From an uncultured bacterium (GTDB lineage: Bacteria; Verrucomicrobiota; Kiritimatiellia; PWTM01): DNA of 58,890 bases. Location of the stretch: assembly GCA_938010045.1 (NCBI GenBank), contig CALLFZ010000035.1:1-58890 (forward strand), given 5' to 3'. Each line of letters begins with the position of its first letter. The stretch's first letter is position 1. The translations under genes were made by a program, and so were the position numbers. Positions 16,801 to 24,688 of the stretch are shown piece by piece. The notes beneath the pieces are model-generated. The model was not told the DNA's origin. It did not search any database and was given only the letters and a program-made list of their open reading frames with translations.

Positions 16801-19800
16801 CGTTTCCTCGGCGATCCCGCGGCCGGCGAAGGCGAGTTCTGGGATCCGATCGCCCTGACCAACGCCAATTTTGCAAATGGGATGAGTGGGTTCCAACTCG
16901 GCGGCCCCGGTACCGACGCCGGCGGCAGCGTGACGCTCCTCTTGACGCGGGACGGACAGGTTTTCAATGCGGAGCGATGGACCGCCGCAACCGATAACAC
17001 CAACAACACCGTCACGATCGGATTGGAGCACTTCGGCGCCAACAATGCCACCGTTACCATCGGCAATACGTATAACGATGGGAGTCCCGCGGGGGAGGAC
17101 AACCGGATCACGATGGATCGTGCCGTGCGATTTTTCGCCCATAACGGTTACGATTCCGCCTCGGGTATGGAAAGCACCGGCCGCGTCAACATTGTGCAAA
17201 CACTGCGCGGCAACGTTGCCTCCCGGTTCGTAAAGGTCGGCAGCGGGCAGGTGTGGCTGCAAGGGCCCGACAATGCTTCGTACAGCGAGGGCAACGACAT
17301 CTCCGGCTTTGTGCTGCTGGGCGGCGAGCTAGTGCTTGATCGTAGCCCCGGCTCGTCGGCCAATCTTAGTCATCGCCGCACGCGCGACAACGGAGCGCAA
17401 TTGGTCCTCGCCGGCGGGGATCTAACGTTCCATGGCAGCGCCAATAGTAGTTTTGCGACAGAATTACTCAACAGCAACCTCCTCGTCCGCCCCGGCGAAT
17501 CCGTGATTCGCGTCCGTCCGGCCGGACCCACTCAGTCCAACCTCCTGCATGTGGCCAACTTTGCCGGCTCCACGGTCACCCGCCAGACGGGCGGCACCGT
17601 CCACATGATCTTCGATACGGAACTGGGCGGAGGCGCGGGCTTGCTCTTCGGCCAGACGCCCAATAGCCGCATCGGATCGTGGGCCGTGTTCAGCAGCAAT
17701 ACGACCTATGAATCGCTCACGTGGGCGAAGACGCAAATCGGCAGTGTCTACGTCGAGCCGTTTACGGGGTACACCATCGATTTCTATGGAGCGGCTTCGT
17801 ATCATACAGAGGTTCGCGACGGCACGCCAAGCCTGAATCCTTCCGAGATCGTCGGGTCGCTTCGGTTCGACACGAACCTGTATGTCAATCTTGATCTCGG
17901 CGGCAGCGAGCTGAACATCGCTGACGGTGGGATTTTGGTGACCCGCGGTTCGGGAGACGGTTTCGGCGGCCCGCAGGGCATTGCCAACGGCACCCTTGGA
18001 AGCCAGTCGGGCGAACTGATTATTCACAACTACGCGCCCTACGGATTCAACATCTCGGCGGCGATCACCGGCCCCGTCCACCTGACCCATTCCGGCATTT
18101 CGACCACGTACCTCTCGAGCGCGAACACGTTCGGCGGGCGCGTGTATCACGTCGGTGGCGTGTTGCCGGTGAACTCGCTCTCGCAGTTGGGTGCCTTCAC
18201 CGCCGCGGGAACGAACACCATCGCCCTGCTGGGGGGCGTGCTCCAAGTGACCGACAATCTCAACTTCTTGGCTAACACCGTCGAGGTCGGCGGCGATGGA
18301 GGCCGAATCTGGGTTGCCGCCGACCGAGCCGCAACATTCGGAGGAAGGATCCTGTCGGAACCCAACTTCTTCCCCTCGACGACCCCCCTCCAGAACAACG
18401 GCCACGGCGATCTGATCAAGACCGGTCCCGGCGCACTGGTCATCGCGGGGCACTCGAACGTCGTGAACTCCATCCAGGGCTTGATTGACATCCGGCAGGG
18501 CTCGATCGTCATTAACCGTCCGGCCAACACCAACGACGTTCTATTCGGCACCAGCCACTCGTACTACGACGGGATCGTGATTCGCAATGGCGGCTCGCTG
18601 GTCATCAGCAATCTCCCGTTTTGGACGGGGAGTGCTCGCATTACGACGGACATCCGCGACTGGCTGACGCTCGAACAGGGATCCAGGCTCGAGGTCTGGG
18701 ACCGTGATACCACAAGCTATCAGACCTGGCGATGGAATGCGCCGATTCATTTTGCCGGCGATGCCACGATCTACGTGAGCGGAGACGAATTGAACATCAA
18801 TCCGGATGCCGGCTACCTGGAGGGCTCCGGAAACCTAATCAAGGAGGGGGACGGTCGGCTCACTATCTTTGGTTTCAGCCCCGACTATACCGGTGCCATC
18901 GTTCTGCAGGACGGCTATCTCGATATCAATGTCATCCACCAGAACCTTCTACCGAACGTTTCGAAGTACGTGATCGGCTACAGCGCGAACGAGAACCGCG
19001 GGATAGTAAACTTGAACGTGCGGCCGGAACGCGGGAACGTCGTGGCTGAAACAGTAATATCGCAGAAGATTGAGGTGCTGGGCGAGAGCGATGACACCGC
19101 GATTGGGTTGTTCCGGCCGGACCACAATGACTCGGTTCGGTTTACCGGCGACATTGACCTCGTCGGATTCGACACGTACAACAACCTTCGCGAGTTTCGC
19201 TTGAAACGGTGGGAAGAGAACGTGTCGGGCGGCCGCCAACTCGAAGGCGGCGACTCGTTCGATGAGAGGTCTTTCATCTGGCTGGAAGGCAGCATCATCG
19301 GCACCAACAAGCGCATCCGCACGCTTGTTCAGCAAAGCTACTCGCCGAATAACTTGCCGAACACGATGAACAACCCGACCAACCTACAAATGAAAGCGGT
19401 GTGGACGTTCAGTGGTACGAATGACACCTGGCTTGGTACGCTCGAGCTCGGCAATCGCCAGGGAACAGATGCTACGTGGCAGGGCCAGGACTCGGACAAG
19501 GAGCACTACGTCCGCTTCGGCCGCAACGACGGCAACCCGACGCCCGCGATTTCGTCGAATGTGGTCGTCGTGCTGCGCCACGATGCGCACCTCCAGGCCT
19601 TCGGCAGCCAGGTGACGATCGGGACCCTGTTCACGGACGGCAGAGCCAATAACGTCACGGTGGACTATTTTGGCAGCGATTTGACAACCAACTCGTTCAT
19701 CGAGAACGCGGGCACGCAGCCCGGTAGTTTCCGGATCTGCCAGTTCACGAACGCGACGATCTCGGCGACGATTCGCGACGGAACCTACTGGTCGCCAACC

Positions 19801-20508
19801 GAGAAAGATCAGCCCGCCGCCGCGCTCAGCATCTACAAGGATGGCCCGGCGACGCTGACCTTGCTGGCGAGCAACTCGTTCAGCGGGCTGGCTCGTGTGA
19901 TGAGCGGGACTCTGGCCTTGTCCGGTACCGGCTCGATCCGGAATGCCCACACGATCCAGATCGACGCGGGCGCGACATTGGACGCCACGCCGCGGACGGA
20001 TGGCACCCTGTCGCTGGCGGCGGGCCAGACGCTGCAGGGCCACGGCACGGTCAACGGCGGTCTGATCGCAGAAGCCGGTTCGTTCGTGAAACCCGGCACC
20101 AGCCCGGGCACGCTGACGGTCACCGGAGACGTGACGTTCGAGAGCGGCTCGACGTTCGAAGTCGAATTGCTCGGCACGCTGTCCGGTCAGTGGGACCAGA
20201 TCCTGATGACGGGCGTGTACGAGGTGACACTCAACGGCGCGACGCTGTCCGTGCTGGCGCCCAATCCGCTGACGATCGGCTACGTGTTCCCGATCATCGA
20301 GAACTGGGGATCGATCGATTCGAGCACATTTAGCGGCCTGCCCGACGGCACGACGTTCGTGGCCGGGGCGAATACGTTCCAGATCAATTACGGTACATTG
20401 CCGGGATACGCCAACGACGTGACGCTGACGGTGATCCCGGAACCCTCGACGTTGGGGCTTGTGGGTATGATCGTGGCGGCGGTGCTGCTGCGGCGGCGGC
20501 TGCGCTGA
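13822..20508 (+). CDS. Giant PEP-CTERM protein with autotransporter beta-strand repeats
   Basis: The 2,228-residue exported protein starts with a signal peptide (about 1-29, cleaved after VRA). Most of it is predicted beta-solenoid rich in Gly, Asn and Thr. At least six segments match the autotransporter-associated beta strand repeat, a KxGxGxLxLxGxNxxxG pattern. Examples are TKAGSSEMTLIGTNDFQG (near 14940), TKGGENSLVLQGANAISG (near 16100), IKEGDGRLTIFGF (near 18840) and YKDGPATLTLLASNSFSG (near 19835). It lacks an autotransporter beta-barrel and instead ends in a PEP-CTERM tail (IPEPSTLGLVGMIVAAVLL then RRRLR). It is probably a surface adhesin or sheath protein sorted by exosortase. The ATG at 13822 has GGAGAG upstream. 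The gene is a single transcription unit with its own promoter and terminator. Confidence 0.92.
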   Translation: MNRMRGWSLRSWVIAIAGTLAMTGAVRAQVTGYWATTFGGEWNVTARWSNNVIPNAVGDWAWLTGNNNLGGGFGGTPTITQNMDVTLGYVFLGDVDRGTAIRWHGDPGRTLTFNTSSGSDGIRALLSKGSGDLHQPGVAGKHFNIGNDGDWMNVGIRVDDPDGLYIENFYNLTLLGGNTNSRALDAQGRDIVKAEDGLLTITRVVTNVNNFYVRDGRVIVQLEGNTGANTIYATRPDITNIVIGVAPGVLDHGEWHPLNVQTNIGEGTAQDRYQVPYFQITGDNDTNATASPYLHPYNVTLNRGSFRTFSRPLLADQANWTNHIAVYTGTWTLNGDAREIQIYNEVQDNGSLTSNVRQQVWSGTLTGPGGFTKAGSSEMTLIGTNDFQGAIIATREFDRGRGRYGSIGLRMGGILTDSEGIRFDRIGSIYLDNKDVNINDRLPDDFYVVNRNWGRFEIRGNPTESTTETIGSVTNLGGTLFLVMDLDDAQAQSMTLNLGSLVRTSGSIVQIHVKDVLQGALHTNAGAVATVNLLDGGASLQQVGGGGGVGAVNRSLALGVFGGDASDISFHDNPNVDPLALNPTRADQFMTVDNGRLRTLRDDEMVHLGDRQTNFLAITQADAATDANVNLAYRATVVYLNTSTNGPSGSLNMIKNRILGDVTWNALRTGIATNEGTTAANQYGAAVLLDHGARLTLESGMLLAGRDTRSSRGDDAAGIDVWLARGILDLDGTNNNREAIIQVANGHALYVLSRIEARNGLTKGGENSLVLQGANAISGTVSVTRGGLYLRHPEALGGATQVVLSADGALRLQFGGSFNAADLAPQAQISQRAFLYSESSVHNQWNGRIILNNVDEAGTLYHPDMAIVVGENAQNAVLTLAGDIAADSASASSDIVLYDPVRLTTGSSGGILNLKGRVGDRFVNGVAMPIDPAGATYNRVHAGDITNRIASENSALRFRIDGPSLSNFGDELAVHIYRPWRATGRIYAEQGTIRFLGDPAAGEGEFWDPIALTNANFANGMSGFQLGGPGTDAGGSVTLLLTRDGQVFNAERWTAATDNTNNTVTIGLEHFGANNATVTIGNTYNDGSPAGEDNRITMDRAVRFFAHNGYDSASGMESTGRVNIVQTLRGNVASRFVKVGSGQVWLQGPDNASYSEGNDISGFVLLGGELVLDRSPGSSANLSHRRTRDNGAQLVLAGGDLTFHGSANSSFATELLNSNLLVRPGESVIRVRPAGPTQSNLLHVANFAGSTVTRQTGGTVHMIFDTELGGGAGLLFGQTPNSRIGSWAVFSSNTTYESLTWAKTQIGSVYVEPFTGYTIDFYGAASYHTEVRDGTPSLNPSEIVGSLRFDTNLYVNLDLGGSELNIADGGILVTRGSGDGFGGPQGIANGTLGSQSGELIIHNYAPYGFNISAAITGPVHLTHSGISTTYLSSANTFGGRVYHVGGVLPVNSLSQLGAFTAAGTNTIALLGGVLQVTDNLNFLANTVEVGGDGGRIWVAADRAATFGGRILSEPNFFPSTTPLQNNGHGDLIKTGPGALVIAGHSNVVNSIQGLIDIRQGSIVINRPANTNDVLFGTSHSYYDGIVIRNGGSLVISNLPFWTGSARITTDIRDWLTLEQGSRLEVWDRDTTSYQTWRWNAPIHFAGDATIYVSGDELNINPDAGYLEGSGNLIKEGDGRLTIFGFSPDYTGAIVLQDGYLDINVIHQNLLPNVSKYVIGYSANENRGIVNLNVRPERGNVVAETVISQKIEVLGESDDTAIGLFRPDHNDSVRFTGDIDLVGFDTYNNLREFRLKRWEENVSGGRQLEGGDSFDERSFIWLEGSIIGTNKRIRTLVQQSYSPNNLPNTMNNPTNLQMKAVWTFSGTNDTWLGTLELGNRQGTDATWQGQDSDKEHYVRFGRNDGNPTPAISSNVVVVLRHDAHLQAFGSQVTIGTLFTDGRANNVTVDYFGSDLTTNSFIENAGTQPGSFRICQFTNATISATIRDGTYWSPTEKDQPAAALSIYKDGPATLTLLASNSFSGLARVMSGTLALSGTGSIRNAHTIQIDAGATLDATPRTDGTLSLAAGQTLQGHGTVNGGLIAEAGSFVKPGTSPGTLTVTGDVTFESGSTFEVELLGTLSGQWDQILMTGVYEVTLNGATLSVLAPNPLTIGYVFPIIENWGSIDSSTFSGLPDGTTFVAGANTFQINYGTLPGYANDVTLTVIPEPSTLGLVGMIVAAVLLRRRLR

Positions 20509-20522
20509 GCGTGCCACCGCAT

Positions 20523-20573
20523 TGATCCGACGGATGAGACTGATCGGTCTGATCCGTCGGATCAGCTTTTTTT
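20523..20573 (+). terminator. Intrinsic terminator after the giant gene
   Basis: A perfect 13-bp inverted repeat (TGATCCGACGGAT at 20523-20535 with 20552-20564) encloses a 16-base loop that can itself pair (GAC/GTC). Two bases later comes a run of seven T (20567-20573). It lies 15 bases after the stop codon. Confidence 0.9.
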
Positions 20574-20613
20574 GGGGGGGGCGAAGCCGCGCGGGCTGGC
20601 GCGCGGCAGCGCA

Positions 20614-20642
20614 TTGACCGTGCGCGCGCTGCCATGGACAAT
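20614..20642 (+). promoter_or_regulatory. Possible promoter for the eda-kinase pair
   Basis: TTGACC (20614-20619), a 17-base spacer, and GACAAT (20637-20642) form a fair sigma70-type match. It lies after the terminator and just before the strong ribosome-binding site of the aldolase gene. Confidence 0.4.
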
Positions 20643-20667
20643 ACTGCGACGCATTGAGGAGGTTGTG

Positions 20668-21363
20668 ATGAATGCGTTTGATCCGGCGTTGGCGGCGCGA
20701 ATCCGGGAGATGGGCGTGGTGGCGGTGCTTGTGGTGGAGCGGGCGGAGGACGGCCCGCCGTTAGCGCGCGCGTTGCTCGAGGGAGGGGTGGGGGCGATGG
20801 AGCTGACGCTTCGGACGCCCGCCGCGCTCGATGCGTTGCGACGGATTCGGACGGAAGTGCCGGAGATGCTGGCCGGGGTCGGCACGATCCTGACGCCGGA
20901 GCAGGTGGAGGCCGCGCGTGAGGCCGGCGCGGCGTTCGGGGTCTCGCCGGGCACGAATCCGCGCGTACTGGAGGCGGCGGTGCGCGTGGGGCTTTCGTTT
21001 GCGCCGGGGGTGGCGACTCCTTCGGACATCGAGCGCGCGCTCGAGTACGGATGCACGCTCCTCAAACTCTTTCCGGCCGAACCGCTGGGCGGCATTGCGT
21101 ACCTTCGGGCCATGACGGCGCCGTATGCGCATCTCGGTGTGAAGTTCATTCCGCTGGGCGGATTGACGCAGGGCAACGTGACGCAATGGCTTGCGGAGCC
21201 GCTGGTGCTGGCGGTGGGTGGGTCGTGGCTCGCCCCGAAGGAGGCGATCCGGGCCCGCGACTGGGAGGCGATCCGCGCGCTAGCCGAGGCGGCGCGGACT
21301 GCCGTAGTGCAGACGCGGCAGGCGCAGGCCAATGGCGGCTCGCGACCCGGCAGCGCGGGTTGA
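20668..21363 (+). CDS. eda: KDPG/KHG aldolase
   Basis: This 231-residue class I aldolase cleaves 2-keto-3-deoxy-6-phosphogluconate to pyruvate and glyceraldehyde 3-phosphate. Conserved residues are Glu45 in AMELTLRTP, Arg49, and the Schiff-base Lys133 in LLKLFPAE. GVSPGTNP and FAPGVATPSD match the family. The strong ribosome-binding site GAGGAGG (20655-20661) fixes the start. The adjacent KDG-kinase-like gene supplies the substrate, so the pair forms the lower Entner-Doudoroff/uronate route, used in degradation of pectin or alginate monomers. The protein is cytoplasmic, and a trimer is expected from the family. Confidence 0.94.
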   Translation: MNAFDPALAARIREMGVVAVLVVERAEDGPPLARALLEGGVGAMELTLRTPAALDALRRIRTEVPEMLAGVGTILTPEQVEAAREAGAAFGVSPGTNPRVLEAAVRVGLSFAPGVATPSDIERALEYGCTLLKLFPAEPLGGIAYLRAMTAPYAHLGVKFIPLGGLTQGNVTQWLAEPLVLAVGGSWLAPKEAIRARDWEAIRALAEAARTAVVQTRQAQANGGSRPGSAG

Positions 21364-21425
21364 GCGAAGAGGAGGCGAAGGGGACCGGCGAAGGGGCGGA
21401 GGAGAGGACGGAGACGATTCGGGCG

Positions 21426-22517
21426 ATGAAGCAGGTGGTGACCTTCGGCGAGGTGATGGGGCGGATTTCGCCGCCCGGCGTTGCGCGATGGGCGCAGACG
21501 CTGCCGGGCCATGTGCAATGGACCTTCGGTGGTGCGGAGGCGAACGTTGCGGCCGGGCTGGCGTGCCTCGGCGCGCGGGCGGCGTTCGTGACGGCTTTAC
21601 CCGCGCATGCGGTGGCCGACGCCTGCGTGCGGCAGTTGCGGGGGTTGGGCGTGGAGACGCGCTGGATCGTGCGCACGAACGCGGGCCGCCTCGGGCTGTA
21701 TTTTGCGGAAACCGGAGCGAATCAGCGGCCCAGCGTTGTGATCTACGACCGGGACGGGTCGGCCCTGTCGCTGACGCCACCCGGCGCTTATGACTGGGCG
21801 GGCGCGATGGCGGAGGCGGACTGGTTCCACACCACCGGCATCACGCCCTCCATCTCGCGTGCGTCGGCCGAGGCGGCGGAGCGCGGCATGCGCGAAGCCA
21901 AGTCGCGAGGGCTCACGGTGTCGTGCGACCTCAATTACCGCAAAAAATTGTGGCGATGGGAGCCCGGCATGACGCCCCGCGATCTCGCCGAACGTACGAT
22001 GCGCGCCTTGTTGCCGATGGTGGACGTGCTGATCGCCAACGAGGAGGACGCAGCCGACGTGCTCGGCATCCGCGCAAGCGGCACGGACGTGGAGGCGGGA
22101 CGGCTGGCGGTGGACCGCTATCCCGAGGTCGCGCGGGAGATCGTTCGGCAGTTTCCGAACCTGCGCTGTGTGGCGATCACACTGCGCGAGAGCATCTCGG
22201 CCAACCACAACAACTGGGGGGCCATGCTGTATGAGGCGGCGACCGACACGGCCGTGTTGGCGCCGATGCGGGACGGCCACTACACGCCCTACGAGATTCG
22301 GGACATTGTGGATCGAATCGGGGGCGGCGACGCGTTTGGCGCGGGGTTGATCTTCGCGCTGCGCACGCCGGAATTGGCGGCCCCGGCGACGGCGGTGGCG
22401 TTCGCGGCGGCGGCCTCCTGCCTCGCCCACTCGATTCCGGGCGACTACAACCTCGTGGGCCGGGCGGAGGTCGAGGCGTTGATGACGGGCAGCGGGACCG
22501 GCCGCGTTCAACGCTGA
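21426..22517 (+). CDS. kdgK: PfkB-family sugar kinase, probably 2-keto-3-deoxygluconate kinase
   Basis: The 363-residue ribokinase-fold kinase has the N-terminal substrate region FGGAEANVAAGLACLGA. The C-terminal signature IGGGDAFGAGLI contains the catalytic Asp. The sequence DLNYRKKLW in the middle is typical of KDG kinases. It phosphorylates 2-keto-3-deoxygluconate at O6, feeding the aldolase encoded 62 bases upstream. The ribosome-binding site at the ATG is weak, but translation may follow on from eda. A related kinase lies at 29340-30422. Fructokinase or another sugar specificity cannot be excluded from sequence alone. Confidence 0.85.
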   Translation: MKQVVTFGEVMGRISPPGVARWAQTLPGHVQWTFGGAEANVAAGLACLGARAAFVTALPAHAVADACVRQLRGLGVETRWIVRTNAGRLGLYFAETGANQRPSVVIYDRDGSALSLTPPGAYDWAGAMAEADWFHTTGITPSISRASAEAAERGMREAKSRGLTVSCDLNYRKKLWRWEPGMTPRDLAERTMRALLPMVDVLIANEEDAADVLGIRASGTDVEAGRLAVDRYPEVAREIVRQFPNLRCVAITLRESISANHNNWGAMLYEAATDTAVLAPMRDGHYTPYEIRDIVDRIGGGDAFGAGLIFALRTPELAAPATAVAFAAAASCLAHSIPGDYNLVGRAEVEALMTGSGTGRVQR

Positions 22518-22980
22518 ATGGATCGCCCGCCGTTTTTCGCGGCTGCAGGCTCCCGAGACGATTGCGAGGCCACTGTTGCGGACTGCAGCGATCCGACGAG
22601 TGGCGCGATGTGGTCATCCCGAAGTCCGCGCGCGAGGCTCCCACGACCGTGCCGTCGCCGCACGCGTGGATCACGGCTTCCGGAGTGCAGGGCCCGGCGA
22701 AGCGCAGCCGTATTTGGAACTGCCGTTGGGCGGTGGGTGCGGAGCTGGGGCACTGGCCCTCTTCGCTTGCGTGGCCACTGGTGTGATGGCTGGTTCCACC
22801 GCCCATGCACGGCCCTCAAGGCCCGTGGCTCAGGTAGAGCGGGCTCCGCTTGACGCTGAGCGTAGATGGATGGCGGCGGGGAGTTCTGCCCCCCTCGGGA
22901 ACCGCAGCGCATTTGCCGATCAGGTTGCCGCCCAGGCGTCATCCGTTGGCCCGGCTGGTCGGATGGCGAGGGCTGTGCGG
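22518..22980. other. Intergenic region, no gene seen
   Basis: About 460 bases lie between convergent genes. Small ORFs in several frames overlap each other and have no recognisable products. No terminator with a T run was found. Nothing further can be supported. Confidence 0.4.
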
Positions 22981-23658
22981 TCAGCGCGGGTTCGGCGGCT
23001 TGGGCGCGTGGCGCGAGAGGGCGCCGCGGGTCAGATCATCGAGCGTCGCGGCGGCCCGCTCCTTTCGGATCCACGTTGGCACCGAGTCCCGATAGGTCTC
23101 CATCTGCAGCAGCCGCAAAGCCTCCACCAGCTCGTAGTAGGCCAGAATCACGCGCGAGCGTAGATCTGTTTCGGCGGCCTCACGGTCAAGCCGGACCCGC
23201 TCGGCCTCGAGGCGGGCTCGCCGCACATCAATTTCCTCGGGACGGAACAACCGCTGAGAAAAGTCCCACACCAAGCCCACCTCCCACGTGTTCAACCACT
23301 CAGGCTCGTCGCCGATGCCGTAACTGTCCAGCCCCTCGACCGGACGGTTGACGATGCCGTAGCGCCGCAGCCCTTGTTCGCCGATCCCGTATCTCACCTC
23401 GAGGCGCGGCACCCATGCGGCACGGCGCATGCGCCGGCTCCAGTCGGGCCAGTCATCGGACTCCGAAGTTGCATTCGTGGCGGCCAACATGAACACTTCC
23501 AGCGGGGGCAGATTCGTCAGCGTGAGCCACGCGTAGCGCTGGTCTGGCCGCGGGGCGGGCGCGTCCGACGGCGGAGCGGATGTCTGTGCGGACGCACGCG
23601 GTGCGGCCATCAGCAGTCCGACGGCAAGAGCGACGATCGGGGACCAGGATCGGTTCAT
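22981..23658 (-). CDS. Exported protein with efflux-like helical tail
   Basis: The 225-residue protein has a signal peptide (about 1-25, ending RASA). A mid part carries YAWLTLTNLPPLEV and RYGIGEQGLRRYG, and the C-terminal third is charged and helical. That third (EIDVRRARLEAERVRLD, then ILAYYELVEALRLLQ) resembles the periplasmic helices of TolC-family outer membrane proteins. The protein is far shorter than TolC (about 450 residues) and lacks the second half, so it may be a separate family or a truncated relative. The ATG at 23658 is preceded by GAGGTG. It stands alone; the function is unknown. Confidence 0.7.
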   Translation of the reverse strand: MNRSWSPIVALAVGLLMAAPRASAQTSAPPSDAPAPRPDQRYAWLTLTNLPPLEVFMLAATNATSESDDWPDWSRRMRRAAWVPRLEVRYGIGEQGLRRYGIVNRPVEGLDSYGIGDEPEWLNTWEVGLVWDFSQRLFRPEEIDVRRARLEAERVRLDREAAETDLRSRVILAYYELVEALRLLQMETYRDSVPTWIRKERAAATLDDLTRGALSRHAPKPPNPR

Positions 23659-23896
23659 GCGCACCTCAACACTGCGGATCGATACAAAATGCTAACCGTC
23701 CGCTTCTGGGCTGGCGAGTCGAACTGGCCGGTCCGGGGCCGGATCTAAAAGTTTACCTTTGGGCGAGGGGATCCCCGGATCGAATGCCGGAATGAGCGCC
23801 CCTCGTCGGAGTGGCGCGCCTTGGCGTTGCCCCCTGCCTCGCGTGTCGGCTACTGGGTCCCCCCCCGCCGCCGATTTTGCGCTTGTGCCTGCGCTT

Positions 23897-24450
23897 GTGC
23901 CTGTCCCCAACCGACCAATCGAAGACAAGGGGACAGACACCGGACAACCCCGCTAGCTCCCACGCATCGCTCCGGCGGCGGAGCGCCGGAGCTGCAACGT
24001 CGCGGCAACCATTCGGCCAGCTTTGCCGGCTGCAGGAGGCGGCGTCGCAGTAGGAGGCGGCGTCGCGGCTCACAGGCTCCGGAGTGGAGGCGCTCGACAT
24101 CGATCGCGGCGCGAAGTGGGGACAGGAAGTGGGGACAGGCACCCGTCAAGACGTCACAGTGGGGAGATTGTTGCGTCGTCTGCGCTTCTGCCGGTCACCA
24201 ATCGGAGGTGGGGAACAGACACCGAAGACCGGCCGAGGCCCAATAGGGATAGCCACCTGGCACCCGCTGGCAACCCCAGGTGTGCCTGTCCAGAGCGCGG
24301 GCTCCTGCCGACCCCATTCGGTTTTCTGCGCCCGCTGCGGCCCTGCGGCGAACATGGTGCCCGTCTCCATGCCGACTCGATGGCGGCTGACGCCCAGTGC
24401 CCGGCCGACCGTACGTGCCTGTCCCCAATTGACCGTACGTGCCTGTCCCC
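23897..24450. repeat. GTGCCTGTCCCC dodecamer cluster 2
   Basis: Exact forward copies lie at 23897-23908, 24415-24426 and 24439-24450. An exact inverted copy lies at 24131-24142. Degenerate copies are at 23929-23940 (GGGGACAGACAC), near 24118 and near 24291. The two copies at 24415 and 24439 form a 24-base tandem repeat with CGTAC before each. Confidence 0.85.
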
Positions 24451-24535
24451 AATGGCCCCAATGTCCTTTCGCGGTTGCCTGTATTGGCCGCCGAGTTTCA
24501 ATGGCGCACTCGGCTCTGAGCCGGATAGGTTGGGG

Positions 24536-24563
24536 TTGCATAACGCGCTCAGGAAGGTATTCT
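24536..24563 (+). promoter_or_regulatory. Possible promoter for dynamin-like gene
   Basis: TTGCAT (24536-24541), a 16-base spacer and TATTCT (24558-24563) resemble sigma70 boxes. They lie about 125 bases before the annotated ATG. Confidence 0.35.
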
Positions 24564-24688
24564 AGTATGGTGTGGGGATGGAGTCCCCCCTTGGAACCGC
24601 CTTGAACGGCTGATGACTCCTGCCCGTCCGTGGGACGGCGTGGGTGGTTCGTCGGTCGGATCCCCGGACGGATGGTGTGGAACTCACG

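Larger units (their letters stand above)
23659..24688. other. Repeat-bearing intergenic region
   Basis: About 1 kb contains no supported gene. It holds the second dodecamer cluster and a possible promoter for the dynamin gene at 24536-24563. It also holds a short GC hairpin at about 23967-23990 (GCTCCGGCGGCGGAGCGCC) resembling part of the two-hairpin element found at the window ends. Confidence 0.5.
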
